Assembly (NCBI RefSeq): GCF_011745365.1 | Contig: NW_024468919.1 | Location: 62,001 to 126,000, forward strand | From: Cryphonectria parasitica EP155 | Taxonomy: Eukaryota; Ascomycota; Sordariomycetes; Diaporthales; Cryphonectriaceae | Direction: 5' to 3' | Length of the DNA stretch: 64,000 nucleotides | Shown: positions 1 through 11,278 of the stretch, one piece after another | Layout of the letters: every line of letters starts with the position of its first letter | Position numbering within the stretch: the stretch's first letter is position 1 | Made by a program: the position numbers and the translations under genes | The notes under the pieces: model-generated | Told to the model about the DNA's origin: nothing | Database searches by the model: none | Seen by the model: the letters and a program-made list of their open reading frames with translations, nothing else

Positions 1-1150
1 GCACAGGCTTGGTAGTTATATTCAATTGCTGTTGAACTCTTAGCAGCAGAGCTAGCAACAGACTTGAATCGAGTTTCAGAACTATCATCTTATCCGCTAT
101 GAGCGGTTCGGAAAGAAGCAAGACGGATTGGTAGAAAAGTTGCATGATTTCCAAGAATAAGCTGGTGCTATGGACTTGGAAGGTTCTGGACTTGTCAGTT
201 TGCAGCAAGAAGGCTATTCAGGGATGCCTAGAATTTGCTGAACGACCTCTGCGATCTCACGAGATTCTCCTGGAGTGGATCGAGCAACAACGGCTTAGGA
301 TGGATTCATGGCCTCTTCGCTCTGTCAGAGAGACTGACGATCAGAGAGCCATACCAAGAGTCTCCTCTCATCAGCGCCGGTCAAAGCAATTCAACACCTC
401 TACAGTCCGAGGCAAGATCAGAGTAACGAAACCCACGCTGAAGAGTTCAAACATGCAGGCCCAGATGTTGAAAGCTTCGAAATTCCAACCTGTCATTATG
501 AACTTTGACATCAGAGCCCCGGACTGCATTCAACAAAAACCGAAGCATCAAGGAACAAAGCTCCTGTGCTAAGGAGAAACCACTTAGCCCCCTCAACCAA
601 CTTTGCCCACAGATAAGCAGACTCGAGGCCGAGCACAAGCTCAGCGCTAGTTGATCCAACTACAATCACAATCTGAACTTAGTGCTTCTGAGATCCGAAG
701 TGGGAGGATATCAAGGCCGCCAGTGAGATGGTTTGTTGCGTGACAGCTAATACATCTTACCATCCTAGAGCCTCATCTCTGATGACAGGTATAATAAGCA
801 TCGGTCTGCGCTTAGCTTTCTGCGCAGCTACAGCTATCCAGACCGCCACGAAGTCCGATTTCCTCATCGCCCCCTGCTGGCGTTTTAGCCAGTTTCGTCT
901 AACTCGGCTCAACTGGGTCGTCCGTCTCCTCCTCGCTGCCCAGCTCCTCTCCCTCAACGCCTTGCCAGCTATCCGGCCTCCGCAACGCACTACGACGACG
1001 ACGACGACAACCTACCTCCGCCGCCGCGACTGGTTACGAGTATACTGTAGTTAAATTAATTTATTTGTATCCGGATAGAACTCTACTAAATTGTTGATGT
1101 TTCATTGCTAGATTCTCGAAGTCGTCGTGATGCTCTTTCCTCGTAGAAAT
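1..1150. other. Gene-free left end with decayed coding-like sequence
   Basis: No convincing gene is visible. A 142-codon open frame (144-572, +) and a neighbouring frame (about 95-640) give Ser/Arg/Gln-rich peptides broken by several stop codons. This looks like an eroded coding sequence or transposon tail, but I recognise no domain. A short CGA/ACG trinucleotide run lies near 990-1010. Confidence 0.3.
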
Positions 1151-1231
1151 CGCTTTCGGGTCATTACATCATCGAGAGTTCAAAACCCCCACAGTCCCTG
1201 AAAAGCCCTCCTTGCCTTGCTCGGCCTCCAG

Positions 1232-2707
1232 TCATGAGCCCCTCGTCTTCGGGGATGGTGTGCGTATACCCAACACTTCGGTCTTGTACCATGGCCAATA
1301 GTCATCACGCGCCCAGTTTGCGAGCTGTTGAATAGCCCAGATGATGCGGTAGATGCCGATAATATTACGGGTGTGTCCGATGGGACAGTCGGTCCAAAGC
1401 GTCTGTTGTTGGAAAGCTGTATCAGCAATGTCTCTTGCACATATACAGGCAGAAACGGACACAGCGAGAAGAAGATGTACGTACCGTCTTCTGCCCAAGC
1501 CTTGTGGTGGCCGCAAGTGTCCAATCGTGACCCACGACGGTGATGGCGGGAAGGAAGGCAGGCAGCGCGGTGCTTGAGCAGCTGGTAGGCTGAGACTGGG
1601 TCAGACTTTGCAGCAGACTCCACTGGGCTGCTTGCCACACGCCAACCTGCAAGGCGGCGCCTTCGCCCGAGGCACTGGGATGCTTAGTTTCGATGCTGAT
1701 AGCGATGGGCGACCGGAGCAGGGGCTCGAAGTCGGTGTGGTTGATGGAAAAGCATGGGCTGCGCGTGCGCAGGACATCGATGCGCTTTACCGCCTCGGTG
1801 CTGTCGGTCTCGTCGGCCGTAGGTTCGATGGTCATGACCATGTCGACTTTCTTGCTGGTCGACGACCGCACGCAGTGGTACTCCTTGATGATACCGGCCG
1901 TGGTGCTGGCAGTCAGGTTCGCGTGTGAGTTTAGCAGGCAGACAAACAGATAGAAGTAGTATCAAGGAAGAGAAGCACATACCATATCTCGACATCTACT
2001 AGCTGGGACTTCCGCGCGCTCTGTCCGTGGACGGCAAGGCGCAAGAGCGGGAAGTGCACAGCAGCATTCCAGCCGGCCTCGGACTGCTTCCTATCGTCGC
2101 ACCGCTCCGCCTCGGCTAGCAGGGCGAGCACATCATCGAGAGGGGGACAGGGGCCGACAGCGTCGCGCTCAGGGGTGGGGGCGTAGATGGTGTCCGGGCG
2201 GCGTCGTACAGACCGGTGAGCAACCAGGCGATCAAAATCGGGCTGCAGGGCGGCCGACACGACAGGGCGGCCCGTGGCCACATCCTCGAGGTCTTCCAAC
2301 AGGGCCACGAGGGGCACAGGCAGGCGATGGGCGTGGGCATTGGCTAATGAAAGTGGATGAGCATCTATAGCATGGTCGCCGACGTTGAGCTCAGCGAGGA
2401 GCTTGCGAGGGGAGGATGCGGCCCCCGAGACCGAAGTAGACGAGGAAGTCGCTGTAACGCTGCCGAAGGATCTTCTCGAGGCGCCGAATGGCCCGCTGCT
2501 CGTGTGTGCATGTTTTGAGCGCGTTGCAGGGCGTGGCGTGTCTTCTGCATCTGCTAGTAATTCCGCCGTGGCCTCGAGGTTATACTGAGCGCCGCTGTCC
2601 ACGCTGGCGGGTGCCGTCGCAGCTAACAGCTCGTCGGGTTCCTCGCGTTCGGTGTCATCGTTGTGGATGGTCTTGAGGCGCTTGGTCTTGCGAGGTGTTG
2701 TAGACAT
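1232..2707 (-). CDS. PD-(D/E)XK nuclease-like domain protein
   Basis: Three exons join in frame: 2707-1983, 1905-1485 and 1402-1232, giving 438 aa. The start is the ATG at 2707 (MSTTPRKTKR...). An in-frame ATG further upstream would only add low-complexity residues. The first 150 residues are Ser/Thr/Ala-rich and probably disordered. The C-terminal half carries the features of the fungal PD-(D/E)XK family: a helix containing SEAGWNAAVHFPLLRLA, then KKVDMVM, the core strand ISIETKHP (the E-x-K part of the nuclease motif), LQVGVWQAAQW, and a terminal PIGHTRNIIGIYRIIW...DDYWPWY block. These proteins are common in accessory regions of filamentous fungi, and their biological role is unknown to me. 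Both introns have good donors (GTATGT, GTACGT), and the family blocks line up only after splicing. Family assignment is strong; a function as an active nuclease is inference. Confidence 0.82.
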
Positions 2708-3776
2708 GGACGGTGTCGGAAGGCGAGGCTGGGGTGTTGCATCGAGCTTTTGGCTGTGCTGGCGCTTAAGATTTTTTGTATGGTATTGATGGGTCGAGCG
2801 ATGATCGAAGCTGGCACAGCTCCGTGGCTGTAGTTTCTCATGCTGCTGTTCGCTTGGTCGCCTTTCCTCGTGTGCTGCAGCGCCTGCACAATCGATGCGG
2901 GATAGCCAGACCAAGATTTCGTGTTGCGTTATCATTGCATCGTGGAGTGACTATTATGCAGGCCAGGTCGCGGTGTAGTTAACTCGGTTGATAGCGGTCT
3001 GTGATGGATGTTGAGGGATGTTATTCGGTTTTGTTTGGGCTTGTTGTTTGTTGCCGTGCAATCCGACGAGATAAGGCGTGCGATAAGCGTATACCAAGTC
3101 CTGAACCAAGATGACGCTAGCCCTAGTACTATGTATAATACGCGTCCTGATGTATCCACTATTACTGGAACTTAGCTAACAGGATGGCGGCTTGGCGGGA
3201 TAGATCTTTCTTTCAGGCTCAGATCAGGGGTTGTTATGGCGCACCATAGTTTTTGTGGTAGCCACGTCAGTGGGCTGGCGGAGGTTTGTTACGACGAATA
3301 CGAGCGCCAGCTTGCAAACAGCATTTTACCTCGGTGATCCTATTAAATGGCTACAGTACATTACTGTAATTATAATGTGTGTTGACAATTGAGCGTTTAA
3401 TGCGAAATAGTTACAGTCATAGCGCACGTCGGTGGGAAAGCAAGAAAACATTTTCCCAGCCCGCAACAAGACAATATCTTGAGATACTAACTGCTTCTAT
3501 AGTCTATTAGCACAGGGTGATATCCGGGATTACCTATTTATCCATCTCTGCACAAAGCGATTACCTTCTTCCCGAATATGGCCACAGCCTTGATACTAAC
3601 GAGGCCTAAGTGGGGCGAGTTAGAGCTGTATACTATGCTATCAATAGCGTAGAATATTACATGTCAAGTCGCTTGAATTCACTTGTTCGTCGAATCTGGA
3701 CTCACTCCTTCTCAGGCGAGAGTAACCTGACCTTCTTGGCTCCGTCTGCAGGTCCTCGCATCACCTCCTCCCTCTG
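2708..3776. other. Intergenic, no feature recognised
   Basis: This stretch holds the promoter of the PD-(D/E)XK gene and about 800 bp of moderately AT-rich sequence. The antisense open frames here are shadows or have no recognisable content. Confidence 0.5.
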
Positions 3777-3983
3777 CTATCCCCTGCAGTCATCCCTTTG
3801 CTGTTCCCTCCTCCGTAGAGGCTCCCAGGCTGTGTGCTGCAGAGCTTCTTCAGCGCTTGGTCGATTATTAGGTTCCCACGCCAGCATCGACAGTAGCAGG
3901 CCTTTCAAAGGCTCGGATATACGCTGTAGGCGGCACCTTTCCTCCAAAGATCTAACAATGCTGCAGTGAAAGCCCTCGTTCAT
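3777..3983 (-). pseudogene. Protein kinase C-terminal lobe fragment
   Basis: A 68-codon frame contains LKGLLLSMLAWEPNNRPSAE followed by EALQHTAW. This is the end of a Ser/Thr kinase catalytic domain, subdomain XI, with its invariant Arg in the RPSA motif. Nothing upstream on the same strand (up to 4.3 kb) resembles the rest of a kinase: there is no ATP-binding loop, HRD or DFG. I read it as an orphan C-terminal fragment left by deletion or decay rather than a working gene. Confidence 0.6.
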
Positions 3984-4029
3984 CCTGACGAGACCAGCCG
4001 GAGGGATTAAAAATGTGTCTACTGCTTGA

Positions 4030-4845
4030 AGATACAGTATGCAGGAATAGCATTGCTAGCAGCGCTGCTACAGCTGATAAGGGTTATCAACTCCCTATTG
4101 TTGAAGTTGTAGATCTCCCTCTTCGTCTTCCGTTGTATAGCAATAATAATGCATTGAATGCGATTAGATAGAATGCCAATACAATTGCTACACTTATCAG
4201 CATTGCAGATAGCTAAGAATATTAGCTTATACGAGGCTATAGCAGCTTTGTATTTGTTGAAAAAGCTCTTCAAATTAGCTATTGCAAGCTTGAAGCTTTA
4301 ATAATCTGCTTCGATGAACTTCATATGGTTTGGATCAATCTCAGGATGCCTATTCAGCCATTGCTATATGAAGTAAGAACTAACTAGCTCTTTTTAATGC
4401 ATCGCTCGCATAGAATTAGCAGCATTAACGAGCATTAGCCTAAGCGATGGAAAGTTGCTCGAATCAAGCTGCATACATATCTGACGAGGGCTTCACCTTC
4501 CCAGGGCTCGAGGTAATTTGGGCAGTCTGGAGGCTTTGATGTAAGGGCAGGCAAGCTGTTTTGCTGTATCTCGCGGATATCCTTCGTAAGGCTGGTTCTG
4601 CTATATGGCGTACAATTAGCAAAAGAGCGAAGAGAGGTCCTTGAGGGCTTGATAAGCCTGGGGTCTTCTCGAGGGCGCCTCCCTTGACGACGGCGCCCTC
4701 GACGCCCTCGCCACGCCTCGAGGTTGGTCAGGAAAGCCTCGTGAGCCTTGTCTTCTCGAGCCTGAATGGCTAGAAACCTAGCAGCAGCCTCTATGCACGT
4801 CTGAAAAGGGCCTGGAGGGTCCTCAGGGCCAGGGCTGGAAGCCAT
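4030..4845 (-). pseudogene. Decayed pogo/CENP-B-type transposase
   Basis: The first part (4845-4435) is still open and GC-rich. It starts MASSPGPEDPPG and has a basic Arg-rich segment (GRRGRRRQGRR) and EPWEGEALVRYVCSLIRATF, which matches the start of the CENP-B/Tc5 helix-turn-helix region of fungal pogo transposases. Past 4434 the sequence becomes AT-rich and the same protein can only be followed by switching frames across stop codons: ANSMRAMH, WLNRHPEIDPNHMKFIEADY, FFNKYKAAIASYK, then a GILNRIQ-like block. That order (DNA-binding helices, then the linker before the DDE domain) is as expected for the family. The DDE catalytic domain is absent. The pattern suggests RIP-like mutation of the 3' part of a truncated copy. 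Terminal inverted repeats were not identified. Confidence 0.6.
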
Positions 4846-4945
4846 CGCGATAGTTGCTGAGAAAAGGGAGGGTGTGTTGGTGAGGAAAAAATACGTTGAA
4901 AATGGACACCTTTTTGGCCGGCAACCTATTTTGGCACCCAAGCAC

Positions 4946-7260
4946 TACGGGAGGAACGGAGGTAGTGGGCCAGGGTGGCTAGTGCCCACGGGTAGTATAG
5001 CAATAGCTACCGGCAGCTAAGATCCAGTGCTGTTAGCAGATCAGCGACTCACACGAAGCAGTCGAAAACAGCGATTCTACGAGTTTGATCATTGTAGCAA
5101 GGCACGCCGAGTGGTTGGGATCGAAAGCAGTCCCATATATTGGGCGCGCTGCTCATGCAGCCTCTGGGAACATACATATCTGGATTGCAGCATGGTATCA
5201 CGGGATCGGAGGAGGGAGGTTAATGGCTTAGTCAGCCTCAGGGAGGTTGAGCGTATGGATCCCGAAACGGCCACCTCGCCGCGGTTTAAATCGCCAGTCA
5301 AACTGCATTAGCAACTCCTGTCTGGGAGCATACTTGACATTTTGTCCATGTCTTTCCTGTGATAGCTAGCCTTGTATGACTAAAATTATTTGTGGGCTAA
5401 GAAATAGGAACCTTAGAAGATACTGAGAATCTGTAGGCCTGGCTTGTTTGTTTGGGATGGATAAAGAATAAGCTTGAATGAAGCGCAGAGCCGATCTAGC
5501 TGCTGGATCCCGTCCTGAATTGATAGGGAGATTGAGAAAGAGATTGCTGCTCGCTGTTGACTGCAGATGTTGAACTCAAGGTTGTTTGCATCTTGGAGAT
5601 TACTGGGGCGCTTCTAGAAATATCCAAACAAGCACATGTTTCATTGCCAGCACACTGCCTAAGTTATTAGCTCCGTAGACTAGCAAGTGGAAGAATTTTA
5701 AGGATACGAATCAAGAAATATCTGCAAGCCTATCACGAGTTTCAAAAGGGATTGCAAAGCTATCATCTAAGCAATTTTCTTGCAAAATCCCGTGATGAGT
5801 CGAGCCATAAGCGGAGTGCTTTTGTTTACTCGATCATAATGAGTTGGCCAGCGTGATCAAAGAAGGGCTGTTTGTGATGAGCACTGCAGTAATCCAAAGA
5901 TAACTAAATATACAAGGGATTTATGCTAACAAGAGCAGTGCTAAGTATAAGCTTTGAATACGGAAATATAACTAAAGTCTGAGTGCAAGTATTCACTGCT
6001 TTTGAAGCTATCAGAATATATATATAATCTGATAATTAGATTAATAAATGAAGAGCTATATACGATGATTTATCTACTAGTAATAAACATGAGATTATAC
6101 ATTCAGCTTTTCAGTATGGATTGCTGGGATAGCTAGTGAGCTCAGCTATCCCCCATCCTTGGTAATCCTAACCCTGGGCTGCATAAGCCTTCCTGTAGCT
6201 CAGTTGTTGAATCTGAAAACTGGCTTCCCGAGCCTACTTGTTTCCGTAGCCCGTTCTGTGACCTGCATGTTGAATGGGTTATAACACATGAGACTTGAGC
6301 TTGCATTGCAATTTGTGTATGAGTGCTTGAGCTCTCGATGTGATTGCACTCAAGCTTCTCCCAAGTATCTAGGTTGAATTGTGAATTTCTTGATACTTCC
6401 AATCTCAACTCTGTAAATCTAGAAGAATCTCATCCTCTGCTCTTGTTTAAGAACTTTGTCTAAGCATTGCTTGTACAGAACACCGTCTGTGTATGATTTT
6501 ACAATGATCTACCTGGTGCATAGTAAAACTGAGAATCTGAGTACAAACATAGTAGCTTTTGTTGCCACTAAGATCTAGAATGACATAAATATCTCTGAAT
6601 GCAAGTCCAGGATCTGCACAGGGGTCAGTGACTGTTAGGAGCTCACAGATAGATTTCTCATCGTTGAAGCTATATTGTTTGTCCCTGGGCACAATTTTGT
6701 TATGAATGCCTCACGTGGTCACATAAATATCCTGATCAGTACTTCCAAATAGACTGAAGTTAGCCTCATAGTTCTTCAGAGCAATGCGAACATTCGAAAT
6801 AGCGTAGCTATAAGGGTTGAACATCCTGCAGATGAGAGGCGCCATGGTGTTGCTTTTTGGCCAGGGAAAAAACTTTGGATTTTCAACAGTATTTCAATCG
6901 CAATGAATTTGAGATCCCAATTTATGGTCTTTGGGAGTACTGATACATTAGCATTCGCAGTTGGATATTAAGTCTAAGAACATATTTTCAACAGATAATA
7001 GAAAGGGCTGATTTCCAAATTTAATTTACTTACAGTCAATGTTTCCTGTGCGTCTGAGCACCTTTCAAATATCATGAGGATTGTGGACAGGCTCTTAGTC
7101 CTGTATAAAAATGAAAGATGTGACAGAAGCACATTGTAAATCTTCTTAAATTCCAATCTTGCTGGCAGTCATGTGTTTCACCAAACCAACTCTCTTGATG
7201 ATCTATTTCACGCTAACAAGCCTTGTTCTCTTTCTTTGTTGGGAAGTAGAACATAAATAT
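4946..7260. other. AT-rich gene desert
   Basis: There are 2.3 kb without a supportable gene. Open frames at 5027-5311, 6142-6408 and 6447-6692 are short, lack recognisable domains and are probably chance or decayed. The base composition is clearly more AT-rich than the genes on either side, as expected of mutated repeat-derived DNA. Confidence 0.45.
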
Positions 7261-7314
7261 TTGGTACCGTTGGTACTGTTGGTACTGTTGGTACTGTTGG
7301 TACTGTTGGTAATG
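7261..7314. repeat. 9-bp minisatellite, six units
   Basis: There are six head-to-tail units of TTGGTACTG. The first unit reads TTGGTACCG and the last TTGGTAATG; the four inner units are identical. It lies about 125 bp upstream of the signal-peptide-like ORF at 7440. Confidence 0.95.
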
Positions 7315-7439
7315 AGGATCTAGGATATTCACAGTTCAAAACTTCTTTCTCACAGACTCTTTCGACATCTACAATCTATCAAAAAATCTTTATAAATCTT
7401 CAATATTCACAACAAAAGAAGCAAAAGCTGTCGAAATCC

Positions 7440-7628
7440 TTGAACAATAACCAAATTACTTTCTTCTTTCTCCTTGCAGCGCTACTGGGTGCCGCCTTAG
7501 CCGCCACCATCTCAGACTCTATGTATCGAGCTGATATACGCAACTCTGACAAGATTAAAGCTACTAAAAGTATGCTAGTAGAAAAGAAGAGAGCAAACGA
7601 GGGCTACATAGGCATAAGAGCAGGGTGA
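7440..7628 (+). pseudogene. Signal-peptide-like ORF without ATG start
   Basis: The frame begins at a TTG codon with NNNQITFFFLLAALLGAALAA, a convincing secretion-signal core, followed by about 40 mostly charged residues. No in-frame ATG exists upstream to at least 7390; an ATA codon is the nearest candidate. Just after the stop, another frame carries a Cys-containing stretch (SCTNTTHAAPVTFCYLKCYI), so an unrecognised intron or frameshift is possible. It is best read as a small secreted-protein gene that lost its start, or one whose first exon I cannot identify. No function is assigned. Confidence 0.3.
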
Positions 7629-7985
7629 AACTCATGCACCAACACTACACATGCAGCTCCTGTCACTTTCTGTTATCTCAAATGCTACATCGGTTGAATT
7701 TCTTACAGAACCAACGCTGTTCGACATATCTGGTAACAACATACACGTCTTCAGCTTCTGAGTAGAACTCTGCGATTAAAGCAGAGTAAGTCGGTCTAAA
7801 CCGTCTCGTAGCAGACAAAGATACTTTCCGCAAAATGGCAAATCATATCACAGAAACTTCTATGCCACGCTTCGCACGTTGATAGAGACATGCGCCTATC
7901 CTTTCGCAGCTCATAACATCAGCCTACAATCCGTTCCAATCCGATCGAAGCCTTTAGTCCAAGCTAAGCAACCTAATGAAAGGCT

Positions 7986-9843
7986 TTACTCGCTCCCAGT
8001 GCCTTCCTCGCCAATCAAGAAGTCCACCTCCACCTCCCTCTCCTTTTTTGACCTCGCCCTCAACTCTACTTTTGCATCAGGGTAGACTACTAGCTTAGTC
8101 TCCATCTCGGTCCGCAGCCCCTTGGTCCCCTCCCCGTTTGCACCCGCTCCAACCCGCCAGTCATAGTTCATGACCATAAACGCCATAGCAATCTTCATCA
8201 TGTTACTGGCGAGAAACCGGCCCGGACAGGCATGCGCGCCGTAGCCAAAGCCCATGTGTGAGGGGGTGAGGCTGACGTGGTAGTTTGAGTGAGGGTTTGC
8301 CTCGCGGGCGGCAATGTAGCGATACGGGTCGAATTTGTCGGGGTCGGCGTACAGGGTGGGATCGGCGTAATTGTCGGAGATCATGACGATGGCGCCCACG
8401 GGGAGCTTTTCGCCTGTGGAAAGGGTCATGGGGCGAACGACGCGGCGGTTCATCGAGACTGGTGGGGTAGAGAGTTGACGCGGTTAGCACTCAACGTGCT
8501 GAAAGTTTTGAGGGTTGGGGATGAATCTCTTTCTTTTCTTCTTCTTTTTTTATTATAAAAAAACAAAAACAAAGATGCAATGCTTACCGTGGCTGAGAGG
8601 ATTGAAGCGTGAAGATTCTCTAAGAAAGGCGTCCATGAGTCGCATGTTGTGGAGTGCTGTCTTGGACCAGCCCTCGGCGCCGACGACGGAAGCGATCTCG
8701 TCACGCAGAGGCTGAATGAGATGCGGGTTGGCAAGGAGGTTCACTAGCGTTTGAGAAACTTGAGGTAGAGAAGGATAATGTCAGCATGAGGTGCCCTTTT
8801 TATTTTCCTTTTATCTTCTCCTCCCCCCCCCCCCCCATATCTTCTTTTCACCCTCTGTTAAGTCTCAGGAAAGAAGAAAAGAGCGAGAGAAAGGAGAGCC
8901 TACGCTGTTCGGTGGTGGTGTGGATAGAGACCATCATTAACATCAACTGATTGCCCGAGTAGTCCACCTGCTCGCTCTTGTCCCGAGCAGTCTCATACAT
9001 CCAGCTGATCGAGTCGGTCTTGCGGGGCGGCTTGCTACCGGCCGCGAGGGCCTTCCGCACCAGTGCCCTACGCTGCTCCACCACGGGCTGGATCAGGTCG
9101 TGGGCCTCGTCACGGGCCCTGCGCAGGCGCACGCAGGGCTCAAGGAAGAGCTGCTTGATGGGGCGCAGCAGCGGGTTGACGGTGAAGAGGATGCGGGCGG
9201 CGGTCATGACCTCGACCGAGTGGTCGCGGGCGATCCTAAGCCAGTGCTGGTTGCGGCAGAGTTCATGGCCTAGGAAGACGCGTGACGACATGCGCGCGAT
9301 GAGCTGCAGCATGTCCTGCTTGATGGTCATGCTATGCCAGTTGCCATCGTCACCGAGGATGTCGTGGACGGCGTGCGTGGTCTCGTCGACGAGGTCCGGG
9401 GTCACGACGCCCAGCGACTGCGTGAGCTTGACCACGACCTCGACAAGAAAGTCAAAGTCCTTCATGCCCGTGGTCTCGGCGGCCTCCAGGGCCTCAAAGC
9501 CCGGGAACTTGTGATAGAAGTCGTGCTTCAGAGCTTTCTCCAGGCTGAGGCTCGGGTGGTTCTTGATCTCATCGGCGTAGCTGTTGGGCAGGACGATGCG
9601 GGGCCCGGTGGCGCCCATGACCTGGAACGGGCGGCCATTGTGCTCGGCGAGGCCCTTGAGGATGACGCGGTGTGAGAGGCCTCCCTCGGGTAGCGAGACG
9701 AGGGGAAAGCCCTTGTGGGGGCGTTCTGGAGCCACAGCTGTGTACAGCAGATAGGCCAGGCTCAAGATGAGGGCGGCGGCAACGAACTGGATAGAGACGG
9801 GTACCTCCTCGCTGAGGATAGGTAGGTTGAGGGAGACGGCCAT
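7986..9843 (-). CDS. Cytochrome P450 monooxygenase of the cluster
   Basis: Three exons (9843-8904, 8758-8588, 8458-7986) join in frame to 527 aa. MAVSLNLP at 9843 is preferred as the start over the ATG 18 nt upstream. An N-terminal membrane anchor (about residues 15-40) places the protein on the ER membrane. P450 hallmarks are an I-helix segment ending VSIHTTT, the K-helix ExxR in FLRESSR, the DKFDPYRY segment, and the haem-binding loop FGYGAHACPGR with the Cys ligand. Both introns interrupt conserved blocks, and splicing restores NLLANPHL and LSHVSMNRRVV. Intron 1 holds a run of 13-14 C residues. The gene is transcribed divergently from the FAD monooxygenase. Its promoter carries the cluster motif 361 bp upstream of the ATG. 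It is expected to oxidise the PKS-NRPS product; in related clusters such enzymes hydroxylate or ring-expand tetramic acids, but the reaction cannot be read from sequence. Confidence 0.9.
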
Positions 9844-9862
9844 GATGAGGTTGAGTATCAAG

Positions 9863-9905
9863 GGATGGATGGATGGATGGATGGTTAGATGATTAGATGG
9901 TTAGA
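9863..9905. repeat. GGAT/TAGAT microsatellite in P450 5' leader
   Basis: Five to six copies of GGAT lead into related GGTTAGATGATTAGATGG units. The run lies 20-60 bp upstream of the P450 start codon, so probably within its 5' UTR. Confidence 0.85.
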
Positions 9906-10203
9906 TGGTGCTCCTATTCCACTAAATAGTGGCTAAGAAGGAAAGGGGGGGAGGGGGTGGAAGAAATAATTGTGAGAATATGAGTGCCTCCGATAAGGAG
10001 AAAGGGGGGACAAAGTCACAAATCGTACCAATAAGTTTTTGCATCGATATATACGAAAAGTCGGATCATGTAGAAGGTTTATGGAAGCTACCTAGTCTTG
10101 GTAGTGTCGGCCGGAGGTGATCTATCTACCTCATCAATCATCAAGCACGGCCCAGAACAAACGCAGAGATGCTGTCGGCTTATTATGATCTGGGACTGAT
10201 AGT

Positions 10204-10221
10204 TCGGACCGAATTCTTCGG
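10204..10221. promoter_or_regulatory. Candidate regulator site, copy 1
   Basis: TCGGACCGAATTCTTCGG. It contains the inverted repeat CCGAA-N3-TTCGG (CCG and CGG separated by 7 bp) plus an overlapping CGGACCG. This is the architecture expected for a dimeric Zn2Cys6 protein. It is identical over 18 bp to the site at 29984. Confidence 0.65.
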
Positions 10222-10710
10222 TTGCTGCTGTTCACATCCCCAAGCCGCCTACCGACAAGCCGTAAGCGACAGCTCGCGGCCGAGGCAACTCGACGTACAG
10301 ATATTAACACAATTGGACTTGTGCACGAAGCGTCGTCGAAGATTGGTAACTGTTGGTATAGAAATGATATGAGTTGTATATCAACACACACTAGTAATTC
10401 GGTACTTGGGTACAATACTTAGTTTGTAATTACCCGTCGTGCCTTGCAAGACGATGCGCTGGACCGGATTTGGTTATAACCGGAATTAATTGCTATCGAC
10501 GAAGCAAGTTACAATAAGATTCCAGATGCTTTGTCACATGACCGAATATCTTGTTTGAGTTTGATACTCTCAACCAGGCCAAAGGACGAGTGCAGTTTAG
10601 GGTGGTAAGTACGGTGATAAGAAAACAAAATAGATCGAACAACGGCGTCTGAATAGTTTCAATTTCTGTTTATCTCAAAACCTTCACACAACATTTCCTG
10701 ACGGAGGCAC

Positions 10711-10730
10711 ATCTCTCTCTCTCTCTCTCT
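10711..10730. repeat. (CT)n microsatellite
   Basis: About nine CT dinucleotides followed by a short CA-rich tail, within the divergent promoter region. Confidence 0.9.
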
Positions 10731-11029
10731 CATACACACACTCATTTTCAGCCTCTTGTAACGAATGGGAGAATATTCAAGGTAAAAGTTACCTGAGAGC
10801 GTGGCGATTGATCAATCGTCCGTCAGATATTCATTACACATTATCGGCGGCACTTCCAGCAACGAGCCTTTCCCGGCCCGTTGTCCGCCTTGTCTAGCCA
10901 TCCTGTAGGATCGCCAGTGCCTTCCTGGCTGTTCCTACTCAAGTTGCGCCCGAAAGACAGGACAACATCCGCGTGGTCTTGTCTCTCTGTCTCCTCTTGG
11001 GGGAAGGCGGAGGGAGAACATATGACAGG

Positions 11030-11041
11030 CCGGTCCGATTT
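11030..11041. promoter_or_regulatory. Candidate regulator site, copy 2
   Basis: CCGGTCCGATTT, about 240 bp upstream of the FAD monooxygenase ATG. It fits CGG(A/T)CCGA(A/T)TT. A CCG-N5-CGG inverted pair (CCGACATTCGG) follows about 35 bp downstream. Confidence 0.6.
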
Positions 11042-11278
11042 GGAATCCTAGTTGCATTGGGCTCCCGATCCTCCGACATTCGGAAACATGTCAGCACAGC
11101 ACCGACGCGGCTAGTAGTAAGGCAAATCATCTCGGAGAGACAGGCAGAGAAAGCGATAAATAGCGACGCACGGATTAGCTGAGCCACGTTTGCGTAATGG
11201 CCTATTGCATCAGCCCTGCCCTGGTCACAAAGTCTTCAGCTCTTGGCTCTTCTTCTTCCACCACCAATTTGCCCAATC

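Larger units (their letters stand above)
9906..11278. promoter_or_regulatory. Divergent promoter region, P450 / FAD monooxygenase
   Basis: This is 1.4 kb between two divergently transcribed cluster genes. It contains two copies of the shared cluster motif, listed separately, and the (CT)n tract. There is no supportable gene inside it. Confidence 0.6.

Noticed and set aside
4019..4273. 84-codon minus-strand ORF as a separate gene
   Set aside because: It continues the decayed pogo transposase in a shifted frame (FFNKYKAAIASYK...), so it is part of that pseudogene.
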